From: Arion vulgaris
Taxonomy: Eukaryota > Mollusca > Gastropoda > Stylommatophora > Arionidae
Assembly: GCA_020796225.1 (NCBI GenBank)
Contig: CM036755.1
Span: forward strand, 16,493,317 to 16,557,316
Direction: 5' to 3'
Length of the DNA: 64,000 bases
This document shows positions 1-12,710 of this stretch, piece after piece. The translations under genes and the position numbers were made by a program. The notes beneath the pieces are model-generated. The model worked only from the letters and a program-made list of their open reading frames with translations. It was not told where the DNA came from and did no database searches. Within the stretch, counting starts at the first letter, position 1; each line of letters begins with the position of its first letter.

Positions 1-3000
1 CGACGTTCTACATTCATCCTTCTTTTGGCATTGAACTACCGACGTTCTACATTCATCCTTCTTTTGGCATTGAACTACCGACGTTCTACATTCATCCTTC
101 TTTTGGCATTGAACTACCGACGTTCTACATTCATGACTTTGGCATTGAACTACCGACGTTCTACATTCATCCTTCTTTTGCCATTGAACTACCGACGTTC
201 TACATTCATCCTTCTTTTGGCATTGAACTACCGACGTTCTACATTCATCCTTCCTTTGGCATTGAACTACCGACGTTCTACATTCATCCTTCTTTTGGCA
301 TTTAACTACCGACGTTCTACATTCATCCTTCCTTTGGCATTGAACTACCGACGTTCTACATTCATCCTTCTTTTGGCATTGAACTACCGACGTTCTACAT
401 TCATCCTTCTTTTGGCATTGAACTACCGACGTTCTACATTCATCCTTCTTTTGGCATTGAACTACCGACGTTCTACATTCATGACTTTTGGCATTGAACT
501 ACCGACGTTCTACATTCATCCTTCTTTTGGCATTGAACTACCGACGTTCTACATTCATCCTTCTTTTGGCATTGAACTACCGACGTTCTACATTCATGAC
601 TTTTGGCATTGAACTACCGACGTTCTACATTCATCCTTCTTTTGGCATTGAACTACCGACGATTCTACTTCATCCTTCTTTAGCATTGAACTACCGACGT
701 TCTACATTCATCCTTCTTTTAGCATTGAACTACCGACGTTCTACATTCATCCTTCTTTTGGCATTGAACTACCGACGTTCTACATTCATCCTTCTTTTGG
801 CATTGAACTACCGACGTTCTACATTCATCCTTCTTTTGGCATTGAACTACCGACGTTCTACATTCATCCTTCTTTTGGCATTGAACTACCGACGTTCTAC
901 ATTCATGACTTTTGGCATTGAACTACTGACGTTCTACATTCATCCTTCTTTTGGCATTGAACTACCGACGTTCTACATTCATCCTTCTTTTGGCATTGAA
1001 CTACCGACGTTCTACATTCATAACTTTTGGCATTGAACTACCGACGTTCTACATTCATCCTTCTTTTGGCATTGAACTACCGACGTTCTACATTCATCCT
1101 TCTTTTGGCATTGAACTACCGACGTTCTACATTCATCCTTCTTTTGGAATTGAACTACCGACGTTCTACATTCATGACTTTTGGCATTGAACTACCGACG
1201 TTCTACATTCATCCTTTTTTGCCATTGAACTACCGACGTTCTATATTCATCCTTCTTTTGGCATTGAACTACCGACGTTCTACATTCATGACTTTTGGCA
1301 TTGAACTACCGACGTTCTACATTCATCCTTTTTTTTGCCATTGAACTACCGACGTTCTACATTCATCCTTCTTTTGGCATTGAACTACCGACGTTCTACA
1401 TTCATCCTTCCTTTGGCATTGAACTACCGACGTTCTACATTCATCCTTCTTTTGGCATTGAACTACCGACGTTCTACATTCATCCTTCTTTTGGCATTGA
1501 ACTACCGACGTTCTACCATTCATGACTTTTGGCATTGAACTACCGACGTTCTACATTCATGACTTTGGCATTGAACTACCGACGTTCTACATTCATGACT
1601 TTTGGCATTGAACTACCGACGTTCTACATTCATCCTTCTTTTGGCATTGAACTACCGACGTTCTACATTCATCCTTCTTTTGGCATTGAACTACCGACGT
1701 TCTACATTCATGACTTTGGCATTGAACTACCGCGTTCACATTCATCCTTCTTTGGCATTGTACCGACGTTCTACATTCATCCTTCTTTTGGCATTGAACT
1801 ACCGACGTTCTACATTCATCTTTTGGCATTGAACTACCGACGTTCTACATTCATCCTTCTTTTGGCATTGAACTACCGACGTTCTACATTCATCCTTCTT
1901 TTGCCATTGAACTACCGACGTTCTACATTCATCCTTCTTTTAGCATTGAACACCGACGTTCTACATTCATCCTTCTTTTGGCATTGAACTACCGACGTTC
2001 TACATTCATCCTTCTTTTGGCATTGAACTACCGACGTTCTACATTCATCCTTCTTTTGGCATTGAACTACCGACGTTCTACATTCATCCTTCTTTTGGCA
2101 TTGAACTACCGACGTTCTACATTCATCCTTCTTTTGGCATTGAACTACCGACGTTCTACATTCATGCCTTCTTTGGCATTGAACTACGACGTTCTACATT
2201 CATCCTTCTTTTGGCATTGAACTACCGACGTTCTACATTCCTAACTTTTGGCATTGAACTACCGACGTTCTACATTCTTCTTTTGGCATTGAACTACCGA
2301 CGTTCTACATTCATCCTTCTTTTTGCATTGAACTACCGACGTTCTACATTCATCCTTCTTTTGGCATTGAACTACCGACGTTCTACATTCTTGACTTTTG
2401 GCATTGAACTACCGACGTTCTACATTCATCCTTTTTTTTGCCATTGAACTACCGACGTTCTACATTCATCCTTCTTTTGGCATTGAACTACCGACGTTCT
2501 ACATTCATCCTTCTTTGGCATTGAACTACCGACGTTCTACATTCATCCTTCTTTGGCATTGAACTACCGACGTTCTACATTCATCCTTCTTTGGCATTGA
2601 ACTACCGACGTTCTACATTCATCCTTCTTTTGGCATTGAACTACCGACGTTCTACATTCATCCTTCTTTTGGCATTGAACTACCGACGTTCTACATTCAT
2701 CCTTCTTTTGGCATTGAACTACCGACGTTCTACATTCATCCTTCTTTGGCATTGAACTACCGACGTTCTACATTCATCCTTCTTTTGGCATTGAACTACC
2801 GACGTTCTACATTCATCCTTCTTTGGCATTGAACTACCGACGTTCTACATTCATCCTTCTTTTGGCATTGAACTACCGACGTTCTACATTCATCCTTCTT
2901 TTGGCATTGAACTACCGACGTTCTACATTCATCCTTCTTTGGGCATTGAACTACCGACGTTCTACATTCATCCTTCTTTTAGCATTGAACTACCGACGTT

Positions 3001-4828
3001 CTACATTCATCCTTCTTTTGGCATTGAACTACCGACGTTCTACATTCATCCTTCTTTTGGCATTGAACTACCGACGTTCTACATTCATCCTTCTTTTGGC
3101 ATTGAACTACCGACGTTCTACATTCATCCTTCTTTTGGCATTGAACTACCGACGTTCTACATTTCGACCTTCTTTTGCATTGAACTCCGACGTTCTACAT
3201 TCATGACTTTTGGCATTGAACTACCGACGTTCTACATTCATCCTTTTTTTGGCATTGAACTACCGACGTTCTACATTCATCCTTCTTTTTGCATTGAACT
3301 ACCGACGTTCTACATTCATCCTTCTTTTGGCATTGAACTACCGACGTTCTACATTCATCCTTCTTTTGGCATTGAACTACCGACGTTCTACATTCATCTT
3401 TTTGGCATTGAACTACCGACGTTCTACATTCATGCTTTTGGCATTGAACTACCGACGTTCACATTCATGACTTTTGGCATTGAACTACCGACGTTCTACA
3501 TTCATGACTTTTGGCATTGAACTACCGACGTTCTACATTCATCCTTCTTTGGCATTGAACTACCGACGTTCTACATTCATCCTTCTTTGGCATTGAACTA
3601 CCGACGTTCTACATTCATCCTTCTTTTGGCATTGAACTACCGACGTTCTACATTCGACTTTTGGCATTGAACTACCGACGTTCTACATTCCTTGACTTTT
3701 GGCATTGAACTACCGACGTTCTACATTCATGACTTTTGGCATTGAACTACCGACGTTCTACATTCATCACTTTTGGCATTGAACTACCGACGTTCATTCA
3801 TCCTTCTTTTGGCATTGAACTACCGACGTTCTACATTCATCTTCTTTGGCATTGACTACCGACGTCTTTCATCCTTCTTTTGGCATTGAACTACCGACGT
3901 TCTACATTCTTCTTTTTGGCATTGAACTACGACGTTCTACATTCATGACTTTTGGCATTGAACTACCGACGTTCTACATTCATCACTTTTGGCATTGAAC
4001 TACCGACGTTCTACATTCATCCTTCTTTTGGCTTTGAACTACCGACGTTCTACATTCATCCTTCTTTTGGCATTGAACTACCGACGTTCTACATTCACTT
4101 TTTGGCATTGAACTACCGACGTTCATTCATTTACTTGGCATTGAACTACCGACGTTCTACATTCATCACTTTTGGCATTGAACTACCGACGTTCTACATT
4201 CCTGTTTTGGCATTGAACTACCGACGTTCTACATTCATGCTTTTGGCATTGAACTACCGACGTTCTACATTCATGACTTTTGGCATTGAACTACCGACGT
4301 TCTACATTCATCCTTCTTTGGCATTGAACTACCGACGTTCTACATTCATCCTTCTTTGGCATTGAACTACCGACGTTCTACATTCATCCTTCTTTTGGCA
4401 TTGAACTACCGACGTTCTACATTCATCCTTCTTTGGCATTGAACTACCGACGTTCTACATTCATCCTTCTTTGGCATTGAACTACCGACGTTCTACATTC
4501 ATCCTTCTTTTGGCATTGAACTACGACGTTCTACATTCATCCTTCTTTTGGCATTGAACTACCGACTTTCTACATTCATCCTTCTTTTGGCATTGAACTA
4601 CCGACTTCTAACATTCATCCTTCTTTCTGGCATTGAACTACCGACGTTCTACATTCATCCTTCTTTGATTGAATAGCGACTTGAACTACCGACGTTCTAC
4701 ATTCATGACTTTTGGCATTGAACTACCGACGTTCTACATTCATCCTTCTTTTGGCATTGAACTACCGACGTTCTACATTCATGACTTTTGGCATTGAACT
4801 ACCGACGTTCTACATTCATGACTTTTGA
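1..4828. repeat. 39/37-bp minisatellite array (about 4.8 kb, continues left of window)
   Basis: More than 100 head-to-tail units share the core cattgaactaccgacgttc. The main unit is 39 bp, ending catccttcttttgg. A second type of about 37 bp ends catgacttttgg and is scattered through the array. Because 39 is divisible by three, the array gives long repetitive open frames on both strands (13-residue period); each 37-bp unit changes the frame. These are not genes. Units between about 3640 and 4680 carry many small deletions. The array ends abruptly at 4828 in single-copy sequence. Confidence 0.97.
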
Positions 4829-4849
4829 TCTGCTCTATGAACCATGTGC

Positions 4850-5080
4850 ATAATCTATGCCAATGAGCATGTTCAAAGACGCGTCTGGCGACGCCAATGA
4901 GCATGTTTAAAGACGCGTCTGGCAGAATGGATTAGGTCACGGACCATTCGGGAGACCCTGGTTCAATTCCCGGTAAGGCCAATCTGTTTTGTTCTGTCGG
5001 GGGCATACAGAAAAAATCACAACCTGAACAGTTTCGCGTTGACCGTACTAGCCATGCGACCATTAAATACCTCAAGGTCA
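4850..5080 (+). mobile_element. tRNA-derived SINE, family 2, with duplicated head
   Basis: The B-box-like ggttcaattccc lies near 4953, behind an A-box-like tggcagaatgga. The tRNA-like head is followed by a body ending near the words gtactagccatgcgacc. A second copy of the same head and body is found on the minus strand at 30075-30245, which defines it as a dispersed element. The start of the head (gccaatgagcatgtt... to gcgtctggc) is present twice, about 37 bp apart. I cannot name the family. Confidence 0.6.
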
Positions 5081-5279
5081 TGTCCTCCCTGTCCTAGACT
5101 GCCCTAAAACCTGGTAACACAGGCAGTAAACACAGTTTTTGTTCAAATGAGCAAGTTCATATTTTTTCATTTTGTTTCTCTTTCCCGACGAGGACGCTAC
5201 GGATTAAAAACATTTTCAACCGTTTTAAGATCAGTATATCGTGTTATCACTACCAGGCAATTTGAAGTTTTCTACTCTG

Positions 5280-5575
5280 CATTTTCCCCATACAAGGAAG
5301 AAAAAACGTTGAACTCAGACCTTGACCTCTTTCAGAGCACATCGACAGTAGTCATTATAACAGTCCACGTGGTTCATAACATTCTCCAGTACAAACCACA
5401 TCTCGATGACCTACAAATATTTTGTAATATCTTTATTTATTGTCCATGACTCGCGACCATATGTCATTATTGGCTTTATGGAACACTGAAGAACTCTCTT
5501 TCTGACTTCAACAGACAACGACTTGTTTAATATCTTCTTTTTCTTTGCTATTGGTTTCGTATGTTCCTCTAAACT
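5280..5575 (-). mobile_element. RTE-like LINE reverse transcriptase remnant (C-terminal part)
   Basis: The minus-strand translation reads KRVLQCSIKPIMTYGRESWT followed by INKDITKYL, a stop, then VIEMWF. This matches the region after the RT palm in RTE-like elements (usual form: LLYGCESWT...KLE..EMWFLRRM). Stops and frameshifts show it is dead. The same protein region recurs in better shape at 13321-14217. Nothing else is visible between 5080 and 5780. Confidence 0.6.
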
Positions 5576-5782
5576 CTAAACCATGAGATAAATTATCTCT
5601 ATGAAACTGCTTGTCAGTTGGAGTTCCTCGTGAGTTCCCCATAGCTTGCTCTTTAAGCTTCATTCATGAGGCCATGTTTCGTTTGGTTGGTGTATGTATG
5701 AGGGACATAACCGAAAGGATGTGCTCTGGAGTCTGTGTTTCAGTCTGACATGCACACTGAGCAGGCTTTATGCTGTGTATAT

Positions 5783-6505
5783 GATGGTTGAGCCTGCAGT
5801 GTCCTGTTCTGAGATGTGAAATATTGTTGTATCCTGTTCTGAGATGTGAAATATTGTTGTGTGCTATTCTGAGATGTGAAATATTGTTGTGTGCTGTTCT
5901 CAGATGTGAAATATTGTTGTGTCCTGTTCTGAGATGTGAAATATTGTTGTGTCCTGTTCTGAGATGTGAAATATTGTTGTGTGCTATTCTGAGATGTGAA
6001 ATATTGTTGTGTGCTGTTCTCAGATGTGAAATATTGTTGTGTCCTGTTCTGAGATGTGAAATATTGTTGTGTCCTGTTCTGAGATGTGAAATATTGTTGT
6101 GTCCTGTTCTGAGATGTGAAATATTGTTGTGTCCTGTTCTGAGATGTGAAATATTGTTGTGTCCTGTTCTGAGATGTGAAATATTGTTGTGTCCTGTTCC
6201 GATATGTGAAATATTGTTGTGTCCTGTTCTGAGATGTGAAATATTGTTGTGTTCTGTTCTGAGAAGTGAAATATTGTTGTGTGCTGTTCTGATGAGAAAT
6301 AGTGTTGTGTCCTGGTCTGATGCGAAATATTGTTGTGTCCTGGTCTGATGTGAAATATTGTTGTGTCCTGGTCTGATGCGAAATATTGTTGTGTCCTGGT
6401 CTGATGCGAAATATTGTTGTGTCCTGGTCTGATGCGAAATATTGTTGTGTGCTGTTCTGATGCGAAATATTGTTGTGTGCTGGTCTGATGTGAAATATTG
6501 TTGTG
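5783..6505. repeat. 30-bp minisatellite with 28-bp derivatives
   Basis: The unit is built on gtcctgttctgagatgtgaa plus atattgttgt. After about 6290 the units shorten to about 28 bp by loss of bases near gagatg (ggtctgatgcgaaat form). This is a visible switch from one subfamily to another. The 30-bp period gives a fake 186-residue open frame on the + strand. Confidence 0.95.
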
Positions 6506-6577
6506 TGAATTGCTCGTTTAATATAATGTCTTAAATTTGATGAAATACTGTTTTTACTGGAACTATTCTACTCCTAA

Positions 6578-7684
6578 TTTTTGATCTGTATCTACCATCT
6601 GATGTTATCAGGGTTACAAAGTATTTCTGATCTGTATCTACCATCTGATGTTATCAGGGTTACAAAGTGATTTTGATCTGTATCTACCATCTGATGTTAT
6701 CAGGGTTACAAAGTATTTCTGATCTGTATCTACCATCTGATGTTATCAGGGTTACAAAGTATTTCTGATCTGTATCTACCATCTGATGTTATCAGGGTTA
6801 CAAAGTATTTCTGATCTGTATCTACCATCTGATGTTATCAGGGTTACAAAGTAGTTCTGATCTGTATCTACCATCTGATGTTATCAGGGTTACAAAGTAT
6901 TTCTGATCTGTATCTACCATCTGATGTTATCAGGGTTACAAAGTATTTCTGATCTGTATCTACCATCTGATGTTATCAGGGTTACAAAGTAGTTCTGATC
7001 TGTATCTACCATCTGATGTTATCAGGGTTACAAAGTATTTCTGATCTGTATCTACCATTTGATGTTATCAGGGTTACAAAGTATTTCTGACCTGTATCTA
7101 CCATCTGATGTTATCAGGGTTACAAAGTATTTCTGATCTGTATCTACCATCTGATGTTATCAGGGTTACAAAGTATTTCTGATCTGTATCTACCATCTGA
7201 TGTTATCAGGGTTACAAAGTATTTCTGATCTGTATCTACCATCTGATGTTATCAGGGTTACAAAGTAGTTCTGATCTGTATCTACCATCTGATGTTATCA
7301 AGGTTACAAAGTATTTCTGATCTGTATCTACCATCTGATGTTATCAGGGTTACAAAGTATTTCTGATCTGTATCTACCATCTGATGTTATCAGGGTTACA
7401 AAGTATTTCTGATCTGTATCTACCATCTGATGTTATCAGGGTTACAAAGTATTTCTGATCTGTATCTACCATCTGATGTTATCAGGGTTACAAAGTAGTT
7501 CTGATCTGTATCTACCATCTGATGTTATCAGGGTTATAAAGTATTTCTGATCTGTATCTACCATCTGATATTATCAGGGTTACAAAGTAGTTCTGATCTG
7601 TATCTACCATCTGATGTTATCAGGGTTACAAAGTAGTTCTGATCTGTATCTACCATCTGATGTTATCAGGGTTACAAAGTAGTT
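6578..7684. repeat. 46-bp minisatellite, about 24 copies, very homogeneous
   Basis: The unit contains gatctgtatctaccatctga followed by tgttatcagggttacaaagt. Units differ mostly at one position (agtatttct or agtagttct). The low divergence points to recent expansion or homogenisation. Confidence 0.96.
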
Positions 7685-7940
7685 GAATTGGTGGACTTTG
7701 TTTTACCTTCGTCCCATTTACTTCGATGGTAAATTTTTTCTGGAACTGTAAATTATGTTCAAAGTGAATGTCTGAGAATTTGAACTAATGTCTTCATTTA
7801 AACTTGCTATTAACAAAATGGAGGCGTAAAACTGATCATTAAAGAGAAATGTAATTAGTAGTCATCCATCGCAAGCGATGATGACAACAATCTCAGACGT
7901 GTGCTGTAGCCCCTCTCTGGTGTGTGCGGAGGTGACTGTA
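7685..7940. other. Unassigned single-copy sequence
   Basis: No open frame, RNA gene or repeat is recognisable here. The right part leads into the tail side of a minus-strand SINE that starts near 7945. Confidence 0.4.
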
Positions 7941-7944
7941 GAAT

Positions 7945-9205
7945 TATCATCGTCCGTCTCCGATAGGACTAGGAACTCGATCTAACATATACTGAGATCG
8001 GAGATCTCTGGAAAACATATCTCGATGTCTTCACGAGGAGCAGAGCCATGTATCTTTGGAACAAGAGGTGAACACAAAACATATCTTGATGTCTTCACGA
8101 GGAGTGAGCCATGCATCTTTGGAACAAGAGGTGAACACAAAAACATATCTCGATGTCTTCACGAGGGAGCGAACCATGTATCTTTGGAACAAGAGGTGAA
8201 CACAGAAACATATCTTGATGTCTTCACGAGGGAGTGAGCCATGCATCTTTGGAACAAGAGGTGAACACAAAAACATATCTTGATGTCTTCACGAGGGAGC
8301 GAGCCATGTATCTTTGGAACAAGAGGTGAACACAGAAACATATCTTGATGTCTTCACGAGGAGCAGCCATGCATCTTTGGAACAAGAGGTGAACACAAAA
8401 CATATCTTGATGTCTTCACGAGGAGCGAGCCATGTATCTTTGGAACAAGAGGTGAACACAAAAACATATCTTGATGTCTCCACGAGGGAGTGAGCCATGC
8501 ATCTTTGGAACAAGAGGTGAACACAAAACATATCTGATGTCTTCACGAGGAGCGAGCCATGTATCTTTGGAACAAGAGGTGAACACAGAAACATATCTTG
8601 ATGTCTTCACGAGGAGCGAGACCATGCATCTTTGGAACAAGAGGTGAACACAAAACATATCTCGATGTCTTCACGAGGAGCGAGCCATGTATCTTTGGAA
8701 CAAGAAGCGAACACAAAAACATATCTTGATGTCTTCACGAGGGAGCGAGCCATGTATCTTTGGAACAAGAGGTGAACACAAAAACATATCTTGATGTCTT
8801 CACGAGGGAGTGAGCCATGCATCTTTGGAACAAGAGGTGAACACAAAAACATATCTTGATGTCTTACGAGGCAAGACCATGTATCTTTGGAACAAGGGTA
8901 ACACAAAACTATCTTGATGTCTCTGAGGAGGAGCCATGCATCTTTAGAGGTGAACAAACATATCTTGATGCTAGGCAGCATGTTTGGAAAGGTACACAGA
9001 AACATATCTTGATGTCTTACAGGAGCAGAGCACTCTTTGGAACAAGAGTGAAACAAGATATCTGATGTCTTCACGAGACGCATTATTTGGAACAAGGTAC
9101 CAAAGCATTCTTGAGTCTTACAGAGCGAGCATGCATCTTAACAAGAGGTGCACAAAACATTTCTGTCTTCACGAGGAGCAACAGATCTTTGGAACACAAC
9201 ACTAA
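7945..9205 (-). mobile_element. SINE family 1 copy whose tRNA-like head has expanded into a 62-64-bp minisatellite
   Basis: Sequence at 7948-8020 (cgtccgtctccgataggact, then tactgagatc) matches the minus-strand SINE at 11130-11516. The adjoining head segment (tctcgatgtcttcacgagg ... ctttggaacaagaggtgaac) is then repeated about 19 times. The normal SINE has this head segment once. From about 8860 rightwards the units break down through many small deletions. Open frames on the minus strand here are repeat artefacts. Confidence 0.85.
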
Positions 9206-9284
9206 GAATGTACTGGAAAGAAAGATGTTTGACTTTAGCAAGAAGATGAACATTTAGGCAAATTTGCTTCAGATGTCGTCTTAA

Positions 9285-9800
9285 CTAGTAAGATAGTCAC
9301 AAAAGAATCTTCATTGGCAAAGACTTTTAGATATCACAATAAGAATGTACTTGACAAAGACTGTTTAGATATTACAATAAGAATGTACTTGGCAAAGACT
9401 GTTTAGATATCACAATAAGAATGTATTGACAAGACTGTTTAGATATCACAATAAGAATGTACTTGGCAAAGACTGTTTAGATATTACAATAAGATTACTT
9501 GAGATGTTTATTCACAATAAGAATGTTTGCAAGATGGATATCACAATAGATTACTTGCAAGATTTTAGATATCCAATAGATGTATAAAGACTGTTTAGAT
9601 ATCACAATAAGAATGTACTTGGCAAAGACTGTTTATGTATCACAATAGATGTCTGACAAGATGTTAGATATCACATAGAATGTATGGCAAAGACTGTTTA
9701 GATATCACAATAAGAATGTATTGACAAGACTGTTTAGATATCACAATAAGAATGTACTGACAAAGACTGTTTAGATATCACAATAAATTATGCAGACTTT
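9285..9800. repeat. 38-bp minisatellite, partly degenerate
   Basis: The unit includes gactgtttagatatcacaat and aagaatgtacttggcaaa. Good units at 9340-9480 and 9590-9770 alternate with shortened ones that have lost several bases, for example at 9490-9590. Confidence 0.9.
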
Positions 9801-10010
9801 GATATCCATAGATGCAAAATGGTCAGAAGAACGAAGAACAAATTTTTTAAATCAAATTTTGAAATCATCACTGAAATTAAAACGTAATCGCACAAGTCTA
9901 TTTAACAATTACACTCCATGATTTCATTTACGTCTGGACGGATTTATTGTTCATTTGAGAATCATCTTCATCGCACATGCCAATAATTGCTCCAATCTTC
10001 TCCCAAGCAT
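9800..10010. other. Unassigned AT-rich sequence
   Basis: No feature could be supported here. Confidence 0.4.
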
Positions 10011-10147
10011 GTATCTCAGTGTGTTTAGTCTAACAACTCCAAAGCATGTATCTCAGTGTGTTTAGTCTAACAACTCCCAAGCATGTATCTCAGTGTGTTT
10101 AGTCTAACAACTCCCAAGCATGTATCTCAGGTTGTTTAGGCTAACAG
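10005..10147. repeat. 37-bp minisatellite, about 3.5 copies
   Basis: The unit carries aagcatgtatctcagtgtg and tttagtctaacaactccc. This is a short, young-looking array. The last copy differs (aggttgtttaggctaac). Confidence 0.9.
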
Positions 10148-10149
10148 TT

Positions 10150-11125
10150 CCCGTTCTGTGTTGATTGATGTATCTACTGGCGTTGTCTCTCGTGGTTTTC
10201 CCGTCTTGCCGTACCTATCGGTATGCACAACTTGCGCAACTGAGATAGAGAATACCCTTTATCTTCATCGTTGGATTTATATTGCACCGTATACTGAAAT
10301 AGTCAGCATATCGGTTGTGCGTCATCTTATAAACTACACCGAGTCAGCATATCGGTACACAAGGGCGAAGCGGTTAAACTTGGTGAAAATTCATTTTCGT
10401 AACAAAAATTCAGTTAAGTCCTGAGGTCATTCTTGATTACTCCCTAAACTCAGAAAGGCATTGTCAGCTGACGCGACTGGGTCAGTCAACCGTGCCAGAA
10501 TTTGAATCGATGTACGTTTGGCGATGTAGTTTGGACGTTTGAATGCAGAAAACTTACAAGTGTGTCAAAATCGAGACTACCCAAAATCTGACAGTAAAGA
10601 AAATCGGTGACATTGTTCAAGGGTCGTGTGTCACACATCACAGACATGCCCACTTAAGCTCGGTCTTACAACGTTCAGTAGCTGAAGTTGATAGCGGAAG
10701 TGACATACACATACGATCGCAAACACGATATACATAGAGCGTGCGCTTGTGTAGATGTACACGTTGATATTTAAACAGTATGTGGACATATACGTTTCTA
10801 TTCAAGATAAATATTTACATATGATCTGTTTGTTATGCAGTAAGCGCGTGTTAACACACTCACAAACTAAATGTAGTGTGTACATTTTGATGACAAATTA
10901 AGTTTTTAGAGTGTGCTAGCAAATAAGTAGTAAGTAACTATTCAACATAAGCATGTAAACATAATAACATACCGTATGTAAATATATAATACTATATGTT
11001 TAAACTATGCTATACTATATGTTTAAACTATGCATTCTGTGCTCTGTCTCTCGCTATCTTTGTTCATAGTTTGTTGTCTTGATTGATAGGACTATCATAA
11101 TTGCACTTCGGTGAGTTACCATATG
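10150..11125. other. Unassigned sequence upstream of the CAP gene
   Basis: No convincing coding region is present. Short open frames at 10158-10424 and 10543-10737 lack any recognisable domain, and their codon use is not gene-like. A short word (agtcagcatatcggt) occurs twice near 10300-10350. The part from 10750 to 11060 is AT-rich. It could hold part of a promoter, but I see no clear core element. Confidence 0.4.
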
Positions 11126-11129
11126 TGTT

Positions 11130-11516
11130 TCGATCTCTTTCTTACGCAGAAAGATCTCAGCGGCAGTGCACGAACTCCGTAGTACCGGTAAGGGTCCCGC
11201 TGTTATTTAGAAGATGGTAAAGATGTTTTGTAAGAATTTTTATTTTAAAACTTTTCTAATGAGTTTTGCCCGGGCAGCGACTTTTCAGCCTGCTCTTCTC
11301 GATTTTGTAACTGTCACGGGATCTTTTACGTGCTCAAACTGAACATGGAACCTACGTTTTATCGTCCGTCTCCGATAGGACTAGGAAACTCGATCTCACC
11401 TACACTGAGATCAGGGATCTATGGAAAGATATCTCGATAGCTCCACGAGGGAGCGAACCGTGCACCTTTGGAGCAAGAGGTGAGCACCTAGCCTCTACGC
11501 CACCGAGAGCACCAGT
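11130..11516 (-). mobile_element. SINE family 1, reference (unexpanded) copy
   Basis: Read on the minus strand, the element starts at about 11516 with an A-box-like ggcgtagaggctagg. A B-box-like ggttcgctccc follows about 50 bp on. Then come the body (gatctcagtgtaggtgagatc, split by gaps from other copies; tcctatcggagacggacgat) and a tail side containing gagaagagcaggctgaaaag. The other copies at 7945-9205 and 30333-31240 share the body but each has an internal array. This copy shows what the unexpanded element looks like. Confidence 0.75.
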
Positions 11517-11523
11517 TTGTTGT

Positions 11524-12075
11524 GCATATGCTGAGTTTAGTTGTCTTGTACACGTACACTTATGTTACTTTAGTTGTCTTGTACACATCAACTTCTGTTA
11601 CTTTAGTTGTCTTGTACACATCAACTTCTGTTACTTTAGTTGTCTTGTACACGTACACTTCTGTTACTTTAGTTGTCTTGTACACATCAACTTCTGTTAC
11701 TTTAGTTGTCTTGTACACGAACACTTCTGTTACTTTAGTTGCCGTGTACACATCAACTTCTGTTACTTTAGTTGTCTTGTACACATCAACTTCTGTTACT
11801 TTAGTTGTCTTGTACACATCAACTTCTGTTACTTTAGTTGTCTTGTACACATCCACTTCTGTTACTTTAGTTGCCGTGTACACATCAACTTCTGTTACTT
11901 TAGTTGTCTTGTACACATCCACTTCTGTTACTTTAGTTGTCTTGTACACATCAATTTCTGTTACTTTAGTTGTCTTGTACACATCAATTTCTGTTACTTT
12001 AGTTGACTTGTACACATAAACTTCTGTTACTTTAGTTGTCTTGTACACATAAACTTATATTATTTTAGTTGTCTT
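11524..12075. repeat. 33-bp minisatellite, about 16 copies
   Basis: The unit is built on gttgtcttgtacacatcaac followed by ttctgttacttta. The 33-bp period leaves frames open on both strands (about 160 residues each, 11-residue period), but the product is only the repeat. The array sits about 280 bp upstream of the CAP start codon. Confidence 0.96.
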
Positions 12076-12358
12076 GCAAGTCGGCTAGATTCCACCACTA
12101 GTTGGCACAGTGATCAATTCCCTGTATATTCGATTCTTTAGTCACCCAGGTTCAAATTAGTACCCGAGCTTTTTATATGGGGAAGATTTCGTAATGTCGT
12201 CCCCCAGCTGTTTCGAAAATACTCGATGGCTGGCACGTTTGACTATTTGAGATGAACCGTGCACCACGAGCGGAACTCCCCTAGTGCATAACCGTAGATT
12301 CTAGTCAGTTATCCAGTTTCTGATTGTCTATTCACAGACCATTTATCCAAACCTAACA

Positions 12359-12431
12359 ATGGCTCTCTCTACAAACGTACAGCTCATGTTTTGCAATTTC
12401 TTTGTCACATGGACACTAGTAATGACAAATG
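12359..12431 (+). CDS. CAP-domain secreted protein, exon 1 (signal peptide)
   Basis: The ATG sits in a good context (aacaATGG). It starts 24 codons encoding MALSTNVQLMFCNFFVTWTL plus VMTN, a hydrophobic signal-peptide-like stretch. The exon ends with one base of the next codon (phase 1) before a strong donor GTGAGT at 12432. Joining to exon 2, which starts with the last two bases of a codon, keeps the frame. A possible splice acceptor (gattgtctattcacag, to 12337) just upstream hints at a non-coding first exon. Two later, diverged copies of the exon end plus donor follow at about 12562-12705, but both have lost the GT. The assignment as first coding exon is inferred from its position and phase fit. 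Confidence 0.72.
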
Positions 12432-12710
12432 GTGAGTACACAAGTCTAGCGACATGCTACTGACTTCTCAACTACACGTTAGATAAATGCACATGCAGGC
12501 TAAACTGCAATAGTAAAACATTCACAAGTAATACTCTAGCGACATTCTACTAGTTTCTCAACATATGGACAGTGTTTGTGATAACAAATGACGAGTATAT
12601 AAATCTAGCGACATTTTACTGGCTTCTCAACTATAACACATGGCCAGTGTTTATAATCGATGACAAATAGTGGATACACAGATCTAGCGACATATTACTG
12701 GCCGTGCAAA
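12400..12710 (+). repeat. Old tandem duplication of exon 1 end plus splice donor
   Basis: The segment from the exon 1 end (cacatggacactagtaatgacaaatg is the source, described in two parts: cacatggacactag and taatgacaaatg) through the intron start (tctagcgacat...ttctcaac) occurs at 12406-12474. Diverged copies lie at about 12562-12631 and 12632-12705, and a partial one at about 12520-12561. In the copies the donor GTGAGT reads acgagt or tggata, so only the first is a working donor. Confidence 0.7.

Noticed and set aside
1..4828. Many open frames of 60-195 residues (N-Y-R-R-S-T-F pattern)
   Set aside because: They are products of the 39-bp period; frames are equally open on both strands and shift at every 37-bp unit. 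No start context or splice sites support a gene.
1..12075. CRISPR-like arrays
   Set aside because: Units are directly head-to-tail with no unique spacers, and the locus is eukaryotic with introns and retroelements.
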